In this document: piece after piece, positions 51,969-60,977 of the stretch
Layout: each line of letters starts with the position of its first letter
How positions within the stretch are numbered: the first letter of the stretch is position 1
NCBI GenBank assembly: GCA_027310305.1
Contig: DAIDBD010000101.1
Location: 1-60,977, forward strand
Source of the DNA: Herminiimonas sp.
GTDB taxonomy: Bacteria; Pseudomonadota; Gammaproteobacteria; Burkholderiales; Burkholderiaceae_D
DNA length: 60,977 nt
Reading direction: 5' to 3'
Program-made: the position numbers and the translations under genes
The notes under the pieces: model-generated
The model's database searches: none
What the model was told of the DNA's origin: nothing
What the model saw: the letters and a program-made list of their open reading frames with translations, nothing else

Positions 51969-53123
51969 TCAGCTCTTTTTCGTCGCGGGTTTTTTCAGGA
52001 AATAATGGTTGTAGGCCATGCGCCGGTTGTTATTGGTATCCATGTCCCACTTCATCGTGCGCTCGGCGAATTTCCTCTGCGACGCCTCGACTTCCTTGAA
52101 CAGCGGATTGTCGGCGCCCTTCTTCGCCACCACTTCGTCCCAGATGATGAGCTGCTGCTGCAGCAGCGCGTCCGGCGTCTTGTAAAACTTGACGTTTTCC
52201 TTGGTCTGCAGCTCGATGTAGTCCTTCGAGTAGCGATCGATCGCCTTCCACGACATGTCCGCGGACGACGCTTCGACGGCATTGGCGATGATGGCCTTGA
52301 TCTTCGGCGGCAGCGCGTTGTACTTGGTCTTGTTGAAGCTGATCTCGAACTGTTCCGCGCTTTGATGGAAGCTCTGCAGCATGCAGACTTTCGAGACGTC
52401 GGCGAAACCCAGCAGGCGGTCGGAAGTGGCGTTGTTGAACTCCGCGCCGTCCAGTAGGCCGCGATCCATCGCCGGCACGATCTCGCCGCCGGGCAGCGCA
52501 TTGACGGCGGCGCCCATCGCGGTGAACAGATCGATCGCAAGACCGTTGGTGCGGAATTTCAGGCCCTTGAAATCTTCCGCCTTGCTGATCGGCTTCTTGA
52601 ACCAGCCGAGCGGCTGCGTCGGCATCGGCCCGGTCAGGAACGACACTACGTTGGCGCCGATCGACGTGTAAAGCTTGTCGAGCAGTTCCTTGCCGCCGCC
52701 GTACTTGTGCCATGCAAGCACCATGTTGGCATCCATGCCGAACACCGGGCCGGAGGTCCACAGCGCAATCGCGCTTTGCTTGCCGTAGTTGTAGCCCATC
52801 ACGCCATGGCCGCCGTCCAGCGTTCCCTTGGAGACGGCGTCCAGCAACCCGAATGCCGGCACCACCGCGCCGGCCGGCAGCACCTCGATCTTCAATTCGC
52901 CGCCGGTCATGTCGTTGACCTTTTTTGCAAAGTCGAGCGCGTATTCATGGAAGATATCCTTGCTCGGCCATGTGCTCTGGAAGCGCAACTGGTTGGGCGC
53001 CTGCGCGTTGCCGATCATCGGGAACCCGAGCGCTGCGGCCGAGGCCGTGCCGGCGGCGGCAGTGCCGAGGAAATTGCGCCGGGAAGAATTCGCGCGCTCT
53101 TCCGGTTTGACATTTTTTTTCAT
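51969..53123 (-). CDS. TRAP transporter substrate-binding protein (DctP family)
   Basis: This periplasmic solute-binding protein has 384 residues with a twin-arginine signal (SSRRNFLGTAAAGTAS, cleavage near NAQA). The DctP pattern is clear (LDFAKKVNDMTGGELKIEVL, WFKKPISKAEDFKGLKFRTN). It resembles the TakP/mannitol-type branch that binds 2-oxoacids or similar. The ATG at 53123 is followed at good distance by the family domain. First gene of the TRAP operon. A perfect palindrome at 53181-53196 lies 58 bases upstream and could be its operator. Confidence 0.9.
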   Translation of the reverse strand: MKKNVKPEERANSSRRNFLGTAAAGTASAAALGFPMIGNAQAPNQLRFQSTWPSKDIFHEYALDFAKKVNDMTGGELKIEVLPAGAVVPAFGLLDAVSKGTLDGGHGVMGYNYGKQSAIALWTSGPVFGMDANMVLAWHKYGGGKELLDKLYTSIGANVVSFLTGPMPTQPLGWFKKPISKAEDFKGLKFRTNGLAIDLFTAMGAAVNALPGGEIVPAMDRGLLDGAEFNNATSDRLLGFADVSKVCMLQSFHQSAEQFEISFNKTKYNALPPKIKAIIANAVEASSADMSWKAIDRYSKDYIELQTKENVKFYKTPDALLQQQLIIWDEVVAKKGADNPLFKEVEASQRKFAERTMKWDMDTNNNRRMAYNHYFLKKPATKKS

Positions 53124-53180
53124 TTCAAGTCTCCTTTGTTGTCGTGAATAGTCTTGGATGCTGTCGCCCGGAACAAGCGG

Positions 53181-53196
53181 CCATTTCCGGAAATGG
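53181..53196. promoter_or_regulatory. 16-bp perfect palindrome upstream of TRAP operon
   Basis: CCATTTCC-GGAAATGG is perfectly symmetric, 58 bases before the start codon of the binding-protein gene. It fits a dimeric repressor operator; the regulator is unknown. Confidence 0.45.
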
Positions 53197-53483
53197 TGAA
53201 AAACGAACCGGCCCAGAATGCGCCAATGAATTTACCTGTCAAGGCGCACTGCAACAATGACACGGCAAACCGCTCAGATTTTTCATCTGGATGCACGCCA
53301 TGGTTGATCGATCAATCTATTCTTTCTAAACCGAATAAACCTTGATCTGGCGCAATCATTTCAAAATGCCGGGGCGCGCGGAGTTCAATAGAAGATGAAA
53401 TATTTTCATGTATGGCCTGCAGCCGGCCGTGCTGCGAACGGCGGTTTGGTGAAGGATGGATGGCGGCGGCATTAAAACGTCGG

Positions 53484-53521
53484 CAAATAAAAAGCGCGGT
53501 CAGGTCGCCCCGCCGCGCTTT
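53484..53521 (-). terminator. Rho-independent terminator of pckG
   Basis: AAAGCGCGG and CCGCGCTTT form a 9-bp stem with a 13-base loop; on the minus strand the stem is followed by TTTTTATTT. It lies 55 bases downstream of the pckG stop codon. Confidence 0.85.
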
Positions 53522-53575
53522 CGTTATGCGTCTCCCCCATCCCCCGATCATCACGAGGGATGCGCTATTTCGGCA

Positions 53576-55423
53576 TTACGCCGCCAACCGCTTCTCCAGT
53601 TGTTCCTTGGCCGCTTCCAGTTCCTTCGGCAAGTGATGCTTCAGCTTGTCGAACAGTTCGCTGTGCAGTTTCAGTTCCGCTGCCCATGCCGCCTTGTCGA
53701 TCGACGTGATGCGGTCGAATTGCTGCTGCGTGAATTCGAGGCCGTCCCACTTCAGGTCGCCGAATTGCGGCGTGGTGCCGAAGAGGTGTTCGACGCCGCC
53801 GGCCGTCTTGCCGTCGATCCGGTCCAGCATCCATTTCAGCACGCGCATGTTGTCGCCGAAGCCGGGCCAGACGAACTTGCCGTTCTCGTCGGTGCGGAAC
53901 CAGTTGACGCAATAGATTTTTGGCTGAGTTGCGCCGCTGGCTTCGATCTTCTTGCCCATGTCGAGCCAATGCCGGAAGTAGTCGCTCATGTTGTAACCGA
54001 TGAACGGCAGCATCGCGAACGGATCGCGCCGCACCACGCCTTGCTGGCCGCCTGCGGCGGCGGTGGTTTCGGAACCCATGGTCGCCGCCATGTAGACGCC
54101 TTCGACCCAGTTGCGCGCTTCGGTCACCAGCGGCACCGTGGTCGAACGGCGGCCGCCGAAAACGAAGGCGGAAATCGGTACGCCGGCCGGATCGTCCCAG
54201 GCCGCATCGAGCACCGGGTTCTGGGTTGCGGATACCGTGAAGCGCGCATTCGGATGCGCTGCCTTGCGGCCGGTTTCCGGCGTCCAGTCCTTGCCCTGCC
54301 AGTCGATCAGATGAGCCGGCGCTTCGTCGGTCATGCCTTCCCACCAGACATCGCCGTCATCGGTCAGCGCGACGTTGGTGAAGATGGTGTCGGCGGTCAT
54401 CGACGCCATGCAGTTGGAATTGGTCGCGGTGTTGGTGCCGGGCGCCACGCCGAAGTAGCCGGCTTCCGGATTGATCGCATATAACCGGCCATCCTTGCCC
54501 GGCTTGATCCACGCGATATCGTCGCCGATGGTGGTGACTTTCCAGCCGCTGAAGGTGGCCGGCGGGATCAGCATCGCGAAGTTGGTCTTGCCGCAGGCGG
54601 ACGGGAACGCCGCCGCGACGTAGTGCTTTTTGCCTTCGGGCGACTCGACGCCGAGGATCAGCATGTGTTCGGCCAGCCAGCCCTGGTCGCGGCCCATGGT
54701 GGACGCGATGCGCAGCGCAAAGCATTTCTTGCCGAGCAGCGCATTGCCGCCGTAGCCGGAACCGTACGACCAGATTTCGCGGGTTTCCGGATAGTGGACG
54801 ATGTACTTGGTCGGATTGCAGGGCCACGCCACGTCTTTCTGGCCGGCGGCCAGCGGCGCGCCGACGCTGTGCACGCACGGCACGAACTCGCCGTCGGCGC
54901 CGAGCACTTCGTACACGGCCTTGCCCATGCGGGTCATGATGCGCATGTTGACGGCAACATACGGCGAATCGGACAATTCGACGCCGATGTGGGCGATCGG
55001 CGAGCCGAGCGGGCCCATCGAGAACGGCACCACATACATGGTGCGGCCGCGCATGCAGCCGTCGAACAGGTCATGCAGCGTGTTGCGCATGTCGGCCGGG
55101 GCCATCCAGTTGTTGGTCGGGCCGGCGTCTTCTTCCTTTGCCGAGCAGATGAAGGTGCGGTCTTCGACGCGCGCCACGTCGGACGGGTCGGAGCAGGCCA
55201 GATAGCTGTTCGGGCGCTTGGCGTCGTTCAGTTTTTTCATGGTGCCGGCGGCAACCATGTCGCCGCACAGGCGGTCGTATTCGGCTTGCGAACCGTCGCA
55301 CCAGTGGATGCGGTCCGGCTTGGTCAGCGACGCGATTTCCGCCACCCAGTTGATCAGTTTTTGCTGCTTGACGTAAGTCGGGGCGTTGACTGCTACCACG
55401 CCACCCATGACGGGCTGATTCAT
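53576..55423 (-). CDS. pckG: Phosphoenolpyruvate carboxykinase (GTP)
   Basis: This gluconeogenic enzyme of 615 residues converts oxaloacetate and GTP to phosphoenolpyruvate. The GTP-binding loop [33 protein letters not shown] and PSNSNCM-like [12 protein letters not shown] are diagnostic of the GTP type. Length is normal. ATG 55423 ([10 protein letters not shown]) has GGAGGTAG five bases upstream, which settles the start; the open frame continues upstream without support. Single gene with its own terminator and a long upstream region. Confidence 0.96.
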   Translation of the reverse strand: MNQPVMGGVVAVNAPTYVKQQKLINWVAEIASLTKPDRIHWCDGSQAEYDRLCGDMVAAGTMKKLNDAKRPNSYLACSDPSDVARVEDRTFICSAKEEDAGPTNNWMAPADMRNTLHDLFDGCMRGRTMYVVPFSMGPLGSPIAHIGVELSDSPYVAVNMRIMTRMGKAVYEVLGADGEFVPCVHSVGAPLAAGQKDVAWPCNPTKYIVHYPETREIWSYGSGYGGNALLGKKCFALRIASTMGRDQGWLAEHMLILGVESPEGKKHYVAAAFPSACGKTNFAMLIPPATFSGWKVTTIGDDIAWIKPGKDGRLYAINPEAGYFGVAPGTNTATNSNCMASMTADTIFTNVALTDDGDVWWEGMTDEAPAHLIDWQGKDWTPETGRKAAHPNARFTVSATQNPVLDAAWDDPAGVPISAFVFGGRRSTTVPLVTEARNWVEGVYMAATMGSETTAAAGGQQGVVRRDPFAMLPFIGYNMSDYFRHWLDMGKKIEASGATQPKIYCVNWFRTDENGKFVWPGFGDNMRVLKWMLDRIDGKTAGGVEHLFGTTPQFGDLKWDGLEFTQQQFDRITSIDKAAWAAELKLHSELFDKLKHHLPKELEAAKEQLEKRLAA

Positions 55424-55810
55424 AAAAACTACCTCCAATGCCAATAAAGAAATCCTGTCTTGTCCCGGCACGGCAGGATCGTCGTCAGCTTGTGGCTCGC
55501 GCTTGATGTTGCCAGCGATACGGCGGTCTTGTCGAAATGCGGCCGGATCTGCGGCCGCCTTGCCTGAAAATCGAATAATGATCAGGCCTGTGGGTTTGTT
55601 TTGCTGCTTAGTGTAGTGTTTCATTTATTGCAAACCGCTACACGGAATATGCCAAAAATAGGGGTGGATTGTACACCTGCGGAATAACCGCTCTCAATGC
55701 TTTAGGTCAAGTCCGTAGCAAATAGTAGTTGACCAATATAGTAGGCTATCCTGGTTTTTCCGCAGATGCGTTTTTTTATAACGAAACCTTGCCGACCTTC
55801 ACTCATCGCC
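55424..55810. other. Intergenic region of 387 bases
   Basis: This is the divergent promoter region of pckG (minus) and the 2-hydroxyacid dehydrogenase gene (plus). It becomes AT-rich around 55560-55760, where the promoters probably lie. I see no small gene or clear operator. Confidence 0.5.
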
Positions 55811-56794
55811 ATGAAAATTGCCATTCTCGACGACTATCAGGATTGCGTGCGCCATCTCGACTGCTTCAAATTGCTGGAGGGACATCAAGTCAAAGTGTTC
55901 AACAACAGTGCGCGCGGCATTGGCCAGTTGGCAATCCGGCTGGCCGATTTCGATGCGCTGGTCTTGATTCGTGAGCGCACACTGTTGTCCAAAGCGTTGC
56001 TGGAAAAGTTGCCCAATCTCAAGCTGATTTCGCAAACCGGCAAGGTCAGCGGCCATGTCGATGTGGCGGCCGCCACCGCGCGCGGCATCACGATCGTCGA
56101 AGGGGTCGGCGATCCGACCGCACCGGCCGAACTGACTTGGGCATTGATCATGGCGGCCAGCCGCAGGATTCCGCAATACGTCAGCAACCTGAAGGAAGGC
56201 GTATGGCAAACCGTATCGATGTCGCCGGAGCGAAATAGTCTCGGCACGGCGCTCAAGGGCCGCACCCTCGGCATCTGGGGTTATGGCAAGATCGGCCGCA
56301 TGATCGCCGGCTATGGCAAAGCGTTCGGCATGCATGTCGTGATCTGGGGGCGTGCTGCCAGCCGCGAAATTGCCGAGCGTGACGGCTATCGGGCGGCAGC
56401 ATCGAAAGAAGCATTCTTCGCCGAATCGGATGTCATTTCGCTGCATCTGCGTCTGAACGATGCCACAAAAGGCATTGTCAGCAGTGCCGATCTGGCGCGC
56501 ATGAAACCGACCGCGCTGTTTGTCAATACCAGCCGTGCGGAACTGGTGGAACGCGGTGCGCTGGAAGCGGCATTGCAACAGGGGCGACCGGGCTACGCAG
56601 CGCTCGACGTGTATGAAACCGAACCGCTACCGGTCGATTCGCCGTTGCTGCGGATGGAAAATGTGCTGGCATCGCCGCACCTGGGCTATGTCGAGAAGGA
56701 TGGCTATGAGCTGTACTTCGGCGCGGCGTTCCGGAATGTGGTCGAGTTTGCCAATGGCACGCCGAAAAACGTGCTCAATCCGCTGCCCGGTTGA
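55811..56794 (+). CDS. D-2-hydroxyacid dehydrogenase family protein
   Basis: This NAD-dependent oxidoreductase has 327 residues. The NAD-binding GIWGYGKIGRMIAGYG and the catalytic triad Arg (NTSRAELVERG), Glu (DVYETEPLP) and His (ASPHLGYVEKDGYELYFG) are in the right order for the D-2-hydroxyacid dehydrogenase/phosphoglycerate dehydrogenase family. Substrate unclear. The ATG at 55811 (MKIAILDDYQD) fits the family start; an in-frame ATG at 55766 would add 15 residues. Confidence 0.88.
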   Translation: MKIAILDDYQDCVRHLDCFKLLEGHQVKVFNNSARGIGQLAIRLADFDALVLIRERTLLSKALLEKLPNLKLISQTGKVSGHVDVAAATARGITIVEGVGDPTAPAELTWALIMAASRRIPQYVSNLKEGVWQTVSMSPERNSLGTALKGRTLGIWGYGKIGRMIAGYGKAFGMHVVIWGRAASREIAERDGYRAAASKEAFFAESDVISLHLRLNDATKGIVSSADLARMKPTALFVNTSRAELVERGALEAALQQGRPGYAALDVYETEPLPVDSPLLRMENVLASPHLGYVEKDGYELYFGAAFRNVVEFANGTPKNVLNPLPG

Positions 56795-56811
56795 TCATCG
56801 ATGTAAAACAC

Positions 56812-56889
56812 TTGTCCACGAAAGACACGAAAAGCACGAAAGGTTCATTACAGCGTTATTAATCTTTTTAGTGCCTTTCGTGGACCATG
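56812..56889. repeat. Dispersed intergenic repeat, uninterrupted copy
   Basis: The block begins TTGTCCACGAAAGACACGAA and ends CTTTCGTGGACCATG, with complementary ends (GTCCACGAAAG, CTTTCGTGGAC) forming a hairpin. A related, less regular copy at 32609-32797 is split by the MITE-like insert. CACGAAA units of this kind recur between genes in many proteobacteria. Confidence 0.6.
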
Positions 56890-56955
56890 CCTTAAGCCGC
56901 AAGCGCGCGATAGCGGCTTTCGTTACACTGTCGCTTCCCCCTCGATGGAATAGCG

Positions 56956-58119
56956 ATGCAAGCCAAATTGTGGTCCCTGACGCTGGGCAACTTCGCGATC
57001 GGCACCGGTGTCATGATCGTGCCCGGCATGCTCAATGAACTGAGCGCCGATCTTGCCGCGTCGCCGGCCGTGATCGGCATGCTGATCTCCGCATTCGCGA
57101 TGACGATCTGCATCGGCGGGCCGTTTCTCGCCAGCTGGACCAGCGCGATCGAACGCCGCAAGTTGCTGACCGCGGCATTGGCGTTGTATGCGGTCATGCA
57201 TGTGGCGGCGGCGTTTGCGCCCGGTTACGATACGTTGTTGCTGGCGCGCATGGTCACCGCGATCGGCGCCGCGTTGTTCACCGCGCAGGCGGCGGCCACG
57301 GCGGGTCTGCTGGTGCCGCCGGAAGCGCGCGGCAAGGCGATCGGGCTGGTGTTTCTCGGCTGGTCGTTCGCGGCGGTGGCCGGCACGCCGATCGGCGCCT
57401 ATCTCGGCGCGCATATCGGCTGGCGTCCGACGATGGCGCTGGTCGGCCTGCTGTCGGCGGCATTCGCCGCGTGGGTATGGATGCAGATTCCGCGCAAGCT
57501 GTTCATTCCGCCGATGGATCGCGCCGCCTGGAAATCATTGTTCGGCAACACGCCGCTGCTGCTCGCCATTGCCGTCACGGCGATCCAGGCGGTCGGCGTG
57601 TTCACGGTTTTTTCGTACATGGCGGTGGTGCTGAAAGACTTCATCGGCGCCACGCCGGCGATCATCAGCCTGATGTTCCTCGGCTTCGGCGCGACCGGCG
57701 TGATCGGCAATGTCATCGCCACCCGCATGATGGACCGCGCAGGCCCGGTCCGGGTCGGCATGGTCGCGATGGGATGCATGCTGGCGGCGATCGTGCTGTG
57801 GCCGCTGACGCGCGGTTCGCTTGCCGTTACCGCCGTGATGATTCTGCTCTGGGGGCTGGGTTGTTTCGCGATCAACGGCGCGCAGCAGGCGCGGCTGGTC
57901 GGCATGGCGCCACGGCTTGCCTCCGCGTCGGTTTCGCTGAACTCGTCGGCGATCTATCTCGGGCAGGCGACCGGCGCATTCATCGGCGGCTTGATGATCG
58001 CATCGCACGGCACGGGCCGGCTGTCGTTCGTCGGCGCGGCGTTTCTGGCGGCAGCGATGGCGGTGTCGCAACTCGCAGCGGGCATGTCGACACGGCAAAG
58101 CGTGGCAGAGGCCGCGTGA
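56956..58119 (+). CDS. MFS transporter
   Basis: This membrane transporter has 387 residues and about 12 hydrophobic helices in two halves joined by a short central loop (RKLFIPPMDRAAWKSLFGN). It resembles the MFS sugar/arabinose or drug exporter group (GPFLASWTSAIERRKLLTAA; FLGWSFAAVAGTPIGAYLGA). Substrate unknown. No regulator adjacent. The ATG at 56956 follows GATGGAATAGCG, a modest ribosome binding site. Confidence 0.9.
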   Translation: MQAKLWSLTLGNFAIGTGVMIVPGMLNELSADLAASPAVIGMLISAFAMTICIGGPFLASWTSAIERRKLLTAALALYAVMHVAAAFAPGYDTLLLARMVTAIGAALFTAQAAATAGLLVPPEARGKAIGLVFLGWSFAAVAGTPIGAYLGAHIGWRPTMALVGLLSAAFAAWVWMQIPRKLFIPPMDRAAWKSLFGNTPLLLAIAVTAIQAVGVFTVFSYMAVVLKDFIGATPAIISLMFLGFGATGVIGNVIATRMMDRAGPVRVGMVAMGCMLAAIVLWPLTRGSLAVTAVMILLWGLGCFAINGAQQARLVGMAPRLASASVSLNSSAIYLGQATGAFIGGLMIASHGTGRLSFVGAAFLAAAMAVSQLAAGMSTRQSVAEAA

Positions 58120-58159
58120 AAGCGCCGCACGGCGCCATCAGGCTGATCGATCGCGCGGA

Positions 58160-58912
58160 TCAGCGATTGGCGTCGGAAGGAACATCGGCGCGAACGGTTC
58201 TGACCGCCAGATCGGTCCGGGCGGTGGTCCACAGCCGGGCCCAGCCGGGCGGCCACGGCAAGGTCGGCCCCGCATAATCGGGCACGCCGCGCCGGACCGG
58301 AATCACCGGCAAGCCTTCCGGCTGCGGGCCGTCGCGATGGTCCCAGCCGAGGCTGAACGCATAATCCGGCAGCAATGCGTCGCATACCGCATCGAACCAG
58401 AGCGTGTGGTCTTCGTCGCGGCCGAGCGCCTGCGCCAAGCCTTGCGGATCGGATCTTGCCAGCGCGCTCGCCAGTTCCTGCGCGCTGGCGCCGGGCGCAT
58501 CGCCCCATCCCAGCACCGGATTGAGATTGTAATCGGCGCCGGAGCCGTACCAGCCTTCGCGCCAGGAGCGCTGCATCCAGTTGCGCGGCCCGGCGAACAG
58601 GTGCCAGCGCCAGTGCAGCCCGGACGGTTTCGGCCAGCTATACAGATACAGCCGCTGGTAACCGGCGCGATGCAGTTCCCGCATCATCGCCATCAGCCGC
58701 GCCTGCGGCATCCGGTCCGGCGGCGCGCAGCGAAACAGGATCGGCTCGCCGTCCGCATGCTGCACCTGATCCGACGACAGGTTCAGATCGAGCGTACGCC
58801 CTTCGCTGCCGAAGCGCGCCGAAATCCAGCCGGTGAGCAAATTGACGGACGTGATCACGCCATAGCCGCGATAGCGATGAAAAATGACGGTGCCGGGAGC
58901 GACGGGTTTCAT
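58160..58912 (-). CDS. Conserved hypothetical protein
   Basis: This protein of 250 residues starts MKPVAPGTVIFHRYRGYGVI, which recalls the KOW/CarD-like beta fold for the first 60 residues, followed by a Trp-rich middle (WHLFAGPRNWMQRSWREGWY) and a proline-rich end (GPTLPWPPGWARLWTTARTD). I recognise no established family. No signal peptide or membrane segment. It is convergent with the MFS gene. Confidence 0.6.
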   Translation of the reverse strand: MKPVAPGTVIFHRYRGYGVITSVNLLTGWISARFGSEGRTLDLNLSSDQVQHADGEPILFRCAPPDRMPQARLMAMMRELHRAGYQRLYLYSWPKPSGLHWRWHLFAGPRNWMQRSWREGWYGSGADYNLNPVLGWGDAPGASAQELASALARSDPQGLAQALGRDEDHTLWFDAVCDALLPDYAFSLGWDHRDGPQPEGLPVIPVRRGVPDYAGPTLPWPPGWARLWTTARTDLAVRTVRADVPSDANR

Positions 58913-59179
58913 TTGTCAATCATGCAAAAAAGAAGTGTATGGCGCCAGTGTAAAAGCGGTATTGGCCCGCTGTCGATCGATTTGGACAATAAATTGCGCA
59001 TCAGGAGTTGATGATCCAGCAGCTTTTGATGATGATTGCCGGTTTTAAATCCGCAACGCTCAAAAAATATTTCATGCAGCCGGAATATTTTCCGCCGGCC
59101 GGCCAGCCGGCCGCGCTTCGGATTATGATAATGAACCCGCGATGCCATCGCATCGCATCCCATCTTGCAGCGACCCGAT

Positions 59180-59665
59180 ATGACTATCCGCGTTATCGCC
59201 ACCGGCGGCACTTTCGACAAGCATTACGACGAGATCGCCGGCGTGCTGACATTCAGCGCCAGCAATTTGCCGGCTGCGATCGAGCGGGCGCGCATTACCG
59301 CGCCGATCAATCTGGAACAGCTGCCGTCGCTCGATTCGCTCGACATGGTGGACGCCGACCGGCAGCGCATTCGCGCATCCTGCGAGCGCGCCGCCGAAGA
59401 ACGCATCCTGATCACCCACGGCACCGACACCATGCGCGAAACCGCCGAAGTGATCGCTCAGGCCGGACTGGCCAAGACGATCGTGCTCACCGGCGCGATG
59501 ATTCCATATGAAATGGCCAATTCGGACGCGCTGTTCAATTTCGGTTTTGCGTTCGGCGTCGCGCAAACCTTGCCGCATGGCGTGTATATCGCGATGAACG
59601 GACAGGTATTCGCCTGGGATAACGTGGTCAAGAACCGCGATGCGGGCGTGTTTCACAGTTGCTGA
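59180..59665 (+). CDS. Single-domain asparaginase-like protein
   Basis: This 161-residue protein matches only the N-terminal domain of L-asparaginase: VIATGGTFDKHYDE (first nucleophile Thr) and ERILITHGTDTMRETAEVIA (second catalytic Thr-Asp), but not the C-terminal domain. It ends NRDAGVFHSC. Full asparaginases have about 330 residues; short relatives are known as a separate family, so this may be intact. The ATG at 59180 (MTIRVIATGG) is preferred to one five codons upstream. Confidence 0.8.
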   Translation: MTIRVIATGGTFDKHYDEIAGVLTFSASNLPAAIERARITAPINLEQLPSLDSLDMVDADRQRIRASCERAAEERILITHGTDTMRETAEVIAQAGLAKTIVLTGAMIPYEMANSDALFNFGFAFGVAQTLPHGVYIAMNGQVFAWDNVVKNRDAGVFHSC

Positions 59666-59686
59666 AACAGGCTTGCCGAATCGTTC

Positions 59687-60748
59687 TTACCCTCTCTTCA
59701 TGCGCCGCCGAAAATATTTGATCGACCTGAACAGCGGCCCGATCGCCATCACCAGCACCGCCATGCGCGTGACGTGGAACGCGGTCACGATCGGCACGCC
59801 CAGTTGCAGCGTTTTCGCGGTCAGGCTCATTTCGGCGATGCCGCCGGGCGAGGTCGCCAGAATCGCGGTGGCCGGATGAATGCCGCTCAGCCACGAGAGG
59901 CCGAAGCCGAAGCCGGCCGCCAGCAGCAGCGCCGCCAGGCCGCACAAGCCGACGCTGGCGAGGTAGCGCGGCGCAGTGTGCAGGAATTCCGGCGTGAAGC
60001 GCGTGCCGAGCGAGATGCCGATGAAAAGCTGCCCGACATGCACCATCCACTCCGGCAGCGCCGATAAGTTGATGCGGAAGGCGGTCAGCACGATCGCAAT
60101 CGCCAGCGGCCCGATGACCCACGCATTCGGCCAGTTCAGCCGCTTCAGGCCCAGCGCGCCCACAGAGGTCATTGCAATCAGCGCGGCCAGTCCGCCGTAA
60201 TCGACGACGCGGGCGCCCGGCACGAACGGATCGAGCCCGTGCACGCCCCAGAACTGGAAACCGAACGGGATGATCGCCACCACCATCATGATGCGCAGGC
60301 TGTGCGCGGCGGCGACCCGGTCGACCGCCGCGCCGTGCCGCTCGCCTTGCGCCGCCATTTCGGATGCGCCGCCCACCGCCATCGCGAAAAACGCCGTGGT
60401 CTGATCGACGCCGGACAACCGGTGCAGCAGCCAGCCGCATGCGAGGCCGAGCATCAGCGCGAATGCAACACCCAACGCGATGAAGCCGACGTAGGATGCC
60501 AGCACCTGCAGCACCAGCGGCGTGAAGTACAGCCCGAGCGCCGTGCCGATCGCCCACTGTCCCGCTTCGCGCACTTGTACCGGGCAAACCAGATCGACAT
60601 TGGCGAGGCGCGCCGCCGCCGTTGCGAACAGCGGCCCGATCATCCACGGCAGCGGCGTCTTGAGCCAGATGCAAAGATTGGCCGCGGCCAGGCCGAGCAA
60701 CAGCGTAACGGTGAATGACCGCAAATCGGCGCGTAATGAAAAAGGCAT
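59687..60748 (-). CDS. AbrB-family membrane protein (ammonia monooxygenase-like)
   Basis: This inner-membrane protein of 353 residues shows the duplicated five-helix AbrB arrangement (IKTPLPWMIGPLFATAAARL; FAMAVGGASEMAAQG; SPGGIAEMSLTAKTLQLGVP). Members are often misnamed ammonia monooxygenase and are of unknown function, possibly transport or membrane regulation. The C-terminus is basic (FRSIKYFRRRMKRG). The ATG at 60748 (MPFSLRADLR) has no strong ribosome binding site. Confidence 0.85.
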   Translation of the reverse strand: MPFSLRADLRSFTVTLLLGLAAANLCIWLKTPLPWMIGPLFATAAARLANVDLVCPVQVREAGQWAIGTALGLYFTPLVLQVLASYVGFIALGVAFALMLGLACGWLLHRLSGVDQTTAFFAMAVGGASEMAAQGERHGAAVDRVAAAHSLRIMMVVAIIPFGFQFWGVHGLDPFVPGARVVDYGGLAALIAMTSVGALGLKRLNWPNAWVIGPLAIAIVLTAFRINLSALPEWMVHVGQLFIGISLGTRFTPEFLHTAPRYLASVGLCGLAALLLAAGFGFGLSWLSGIHPATAILATSPGGIAEMSLTAKTLQLGVPIVTAFHVTRMAVLVMAIGPLFRSIKYFRRRMKRG

Positions 60749-60842
60749 GGGAAATCGGGATGGCGGTTATCTTCGCCCGCCGTTAAGGTTGAAAGAAGTA
60801 GGTAGCGCGCATACCCCTTTGATTATGAAATAAATTCTAGTA

Positions 60843-60977
60843 CTACAGTTGTAAGTCACGCCGGATAGCTCTCCGCAGACAATGATAGAAATGGGCGACG
60901 GCCTGGTGATGCCGTCGCCATAACGACCACTGAATCACTGTGCTCACATCGGGCAAATACCGCCATACGAGTCGGCA
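60843..60977 (-). pseudogene. C-terminal end of a probable insertion-sequence transposase (runs off window)
   Basis: On the minus strand the frame from the window edge reads VSTVIQWSLWRRHHQAVAHF then YHCLRRAIRRDLQL and stops at 60843. The WRRHHQA..HFYH pattern is like the C-terminus of DDE transposases, where WRRRHQAxAxxxHY is common. Only 44 codons lie inside the window, so I cannot tell whether the element is complete beyond it. Confidence 0.45.

Larger units (their letters stand above)
53124..53575. other. Intergenic region of 452 bases
   Basis: It holds the promoter for the TRAP operon (minus strand), the palindrome at 53181-53196, and the terminator of pckG at 53484-53521. I find no coding sequence. 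Confidence 0.6.

Noticed and set aside
60890-60925. GGCGACGGC and GCCGTCGCC hairpin near the right edge
   Set aside because: Lies inside the transposase-like reading frame and has no T-run, so not called a terminator.
1-60977. CRISPR arrays, tRNA, rRNA and riboswitches
   Set aside because: I looked for regularly spaced repeats and conserved RNA patterns and saw none; absence is by eye only.

Overview
The window looks like a chromosomal segment of a metal-exposed betaproteobacterium of the order Burkholderiales, probably near Oxalobacteraceae. This is inferred from the DUF4148, CopK, CzcCBA and Csp-type genes, the frmA-fghA pair and a broken flgB; no rRNA or complete marker gene is present to settle the taxonomy.

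Region 1 (about 1-22.9 kb) is a metal-resistance island that by eye reads more AT-rich in its first 18 kb than the rest. It holds a small copper cassette (DUF4148 protein, CopK, a cytosolic Cys-rich four-helix copper-storage protein, a DUF305 protein). Next come a flgB remnant, a lipid A phosphoethanolamine transferase plus PAP2 phosphatase pair (eptA-pap2), and a czcCBA heavy-metal RND pump. Then come a three-part DUF4396-DUF2231-multicopper oxidase fusion, a thioredoxin-reductase-like enzyme and a CopRS-type two-component system. Divergent from copR is a periplasmic copper group: CusF-like, Met/His-rich protein, TolC-family lipoprotein, Tat-exported multicopper oxidase, cupredoxin and a second CusF-like protein. 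The most striking point is that the 94 bases upstream of czcC, including its ribosome binding site and first five codons, are repeated exactly in front of eptA. This suggests that a metal-responsive promoter was captured by lipid A modification genes.

Region 2 (about 23-48.9 kb) is GC-rich and mostly housekeeping or signalling. It has a LysR regulator, a class A penicillin-binding protein, an SMP-30 hydrolase, two GGDEF-EAL proteins and a CHASE-GGDEF protein, an FAD oxidoreductase, and an acyl-CoA dehydrogenase followed by a hybrid histidine kinase. It also has a pseudouridine synthase, a soluble CadC-like regulator divergent from a serine hydrolase, a transglutaminase-like protein, a GNAT remnant, and the formaldehyde detoxification pair frmA-fghA. 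A 100-bp MITE-like element sits inside a dispersed intergenic repeat at 32.6-32.8 kb; an uninterrupted relative lies at 56.8 kb.

Region 3 (about 49-61 kb) carries a TRAP transporter operon (substrate-binding protein, small permease, unusually long large permease) interrupted by a 162-bp palindromic element. It continues with GTP-dependent PEP carboxykinase, a D-2-hydroxyacid dehydrogenase, an MFS transporter, a hypothetical protein, a single-domain asparaginase-like protein and an AbrB-family membrane protein. The tail of what looks like an insertion-sequence transposase runs off the right edge. Coordinates of starts were chosen from ribosome binding sites and family alignments from memory; no database search was run.
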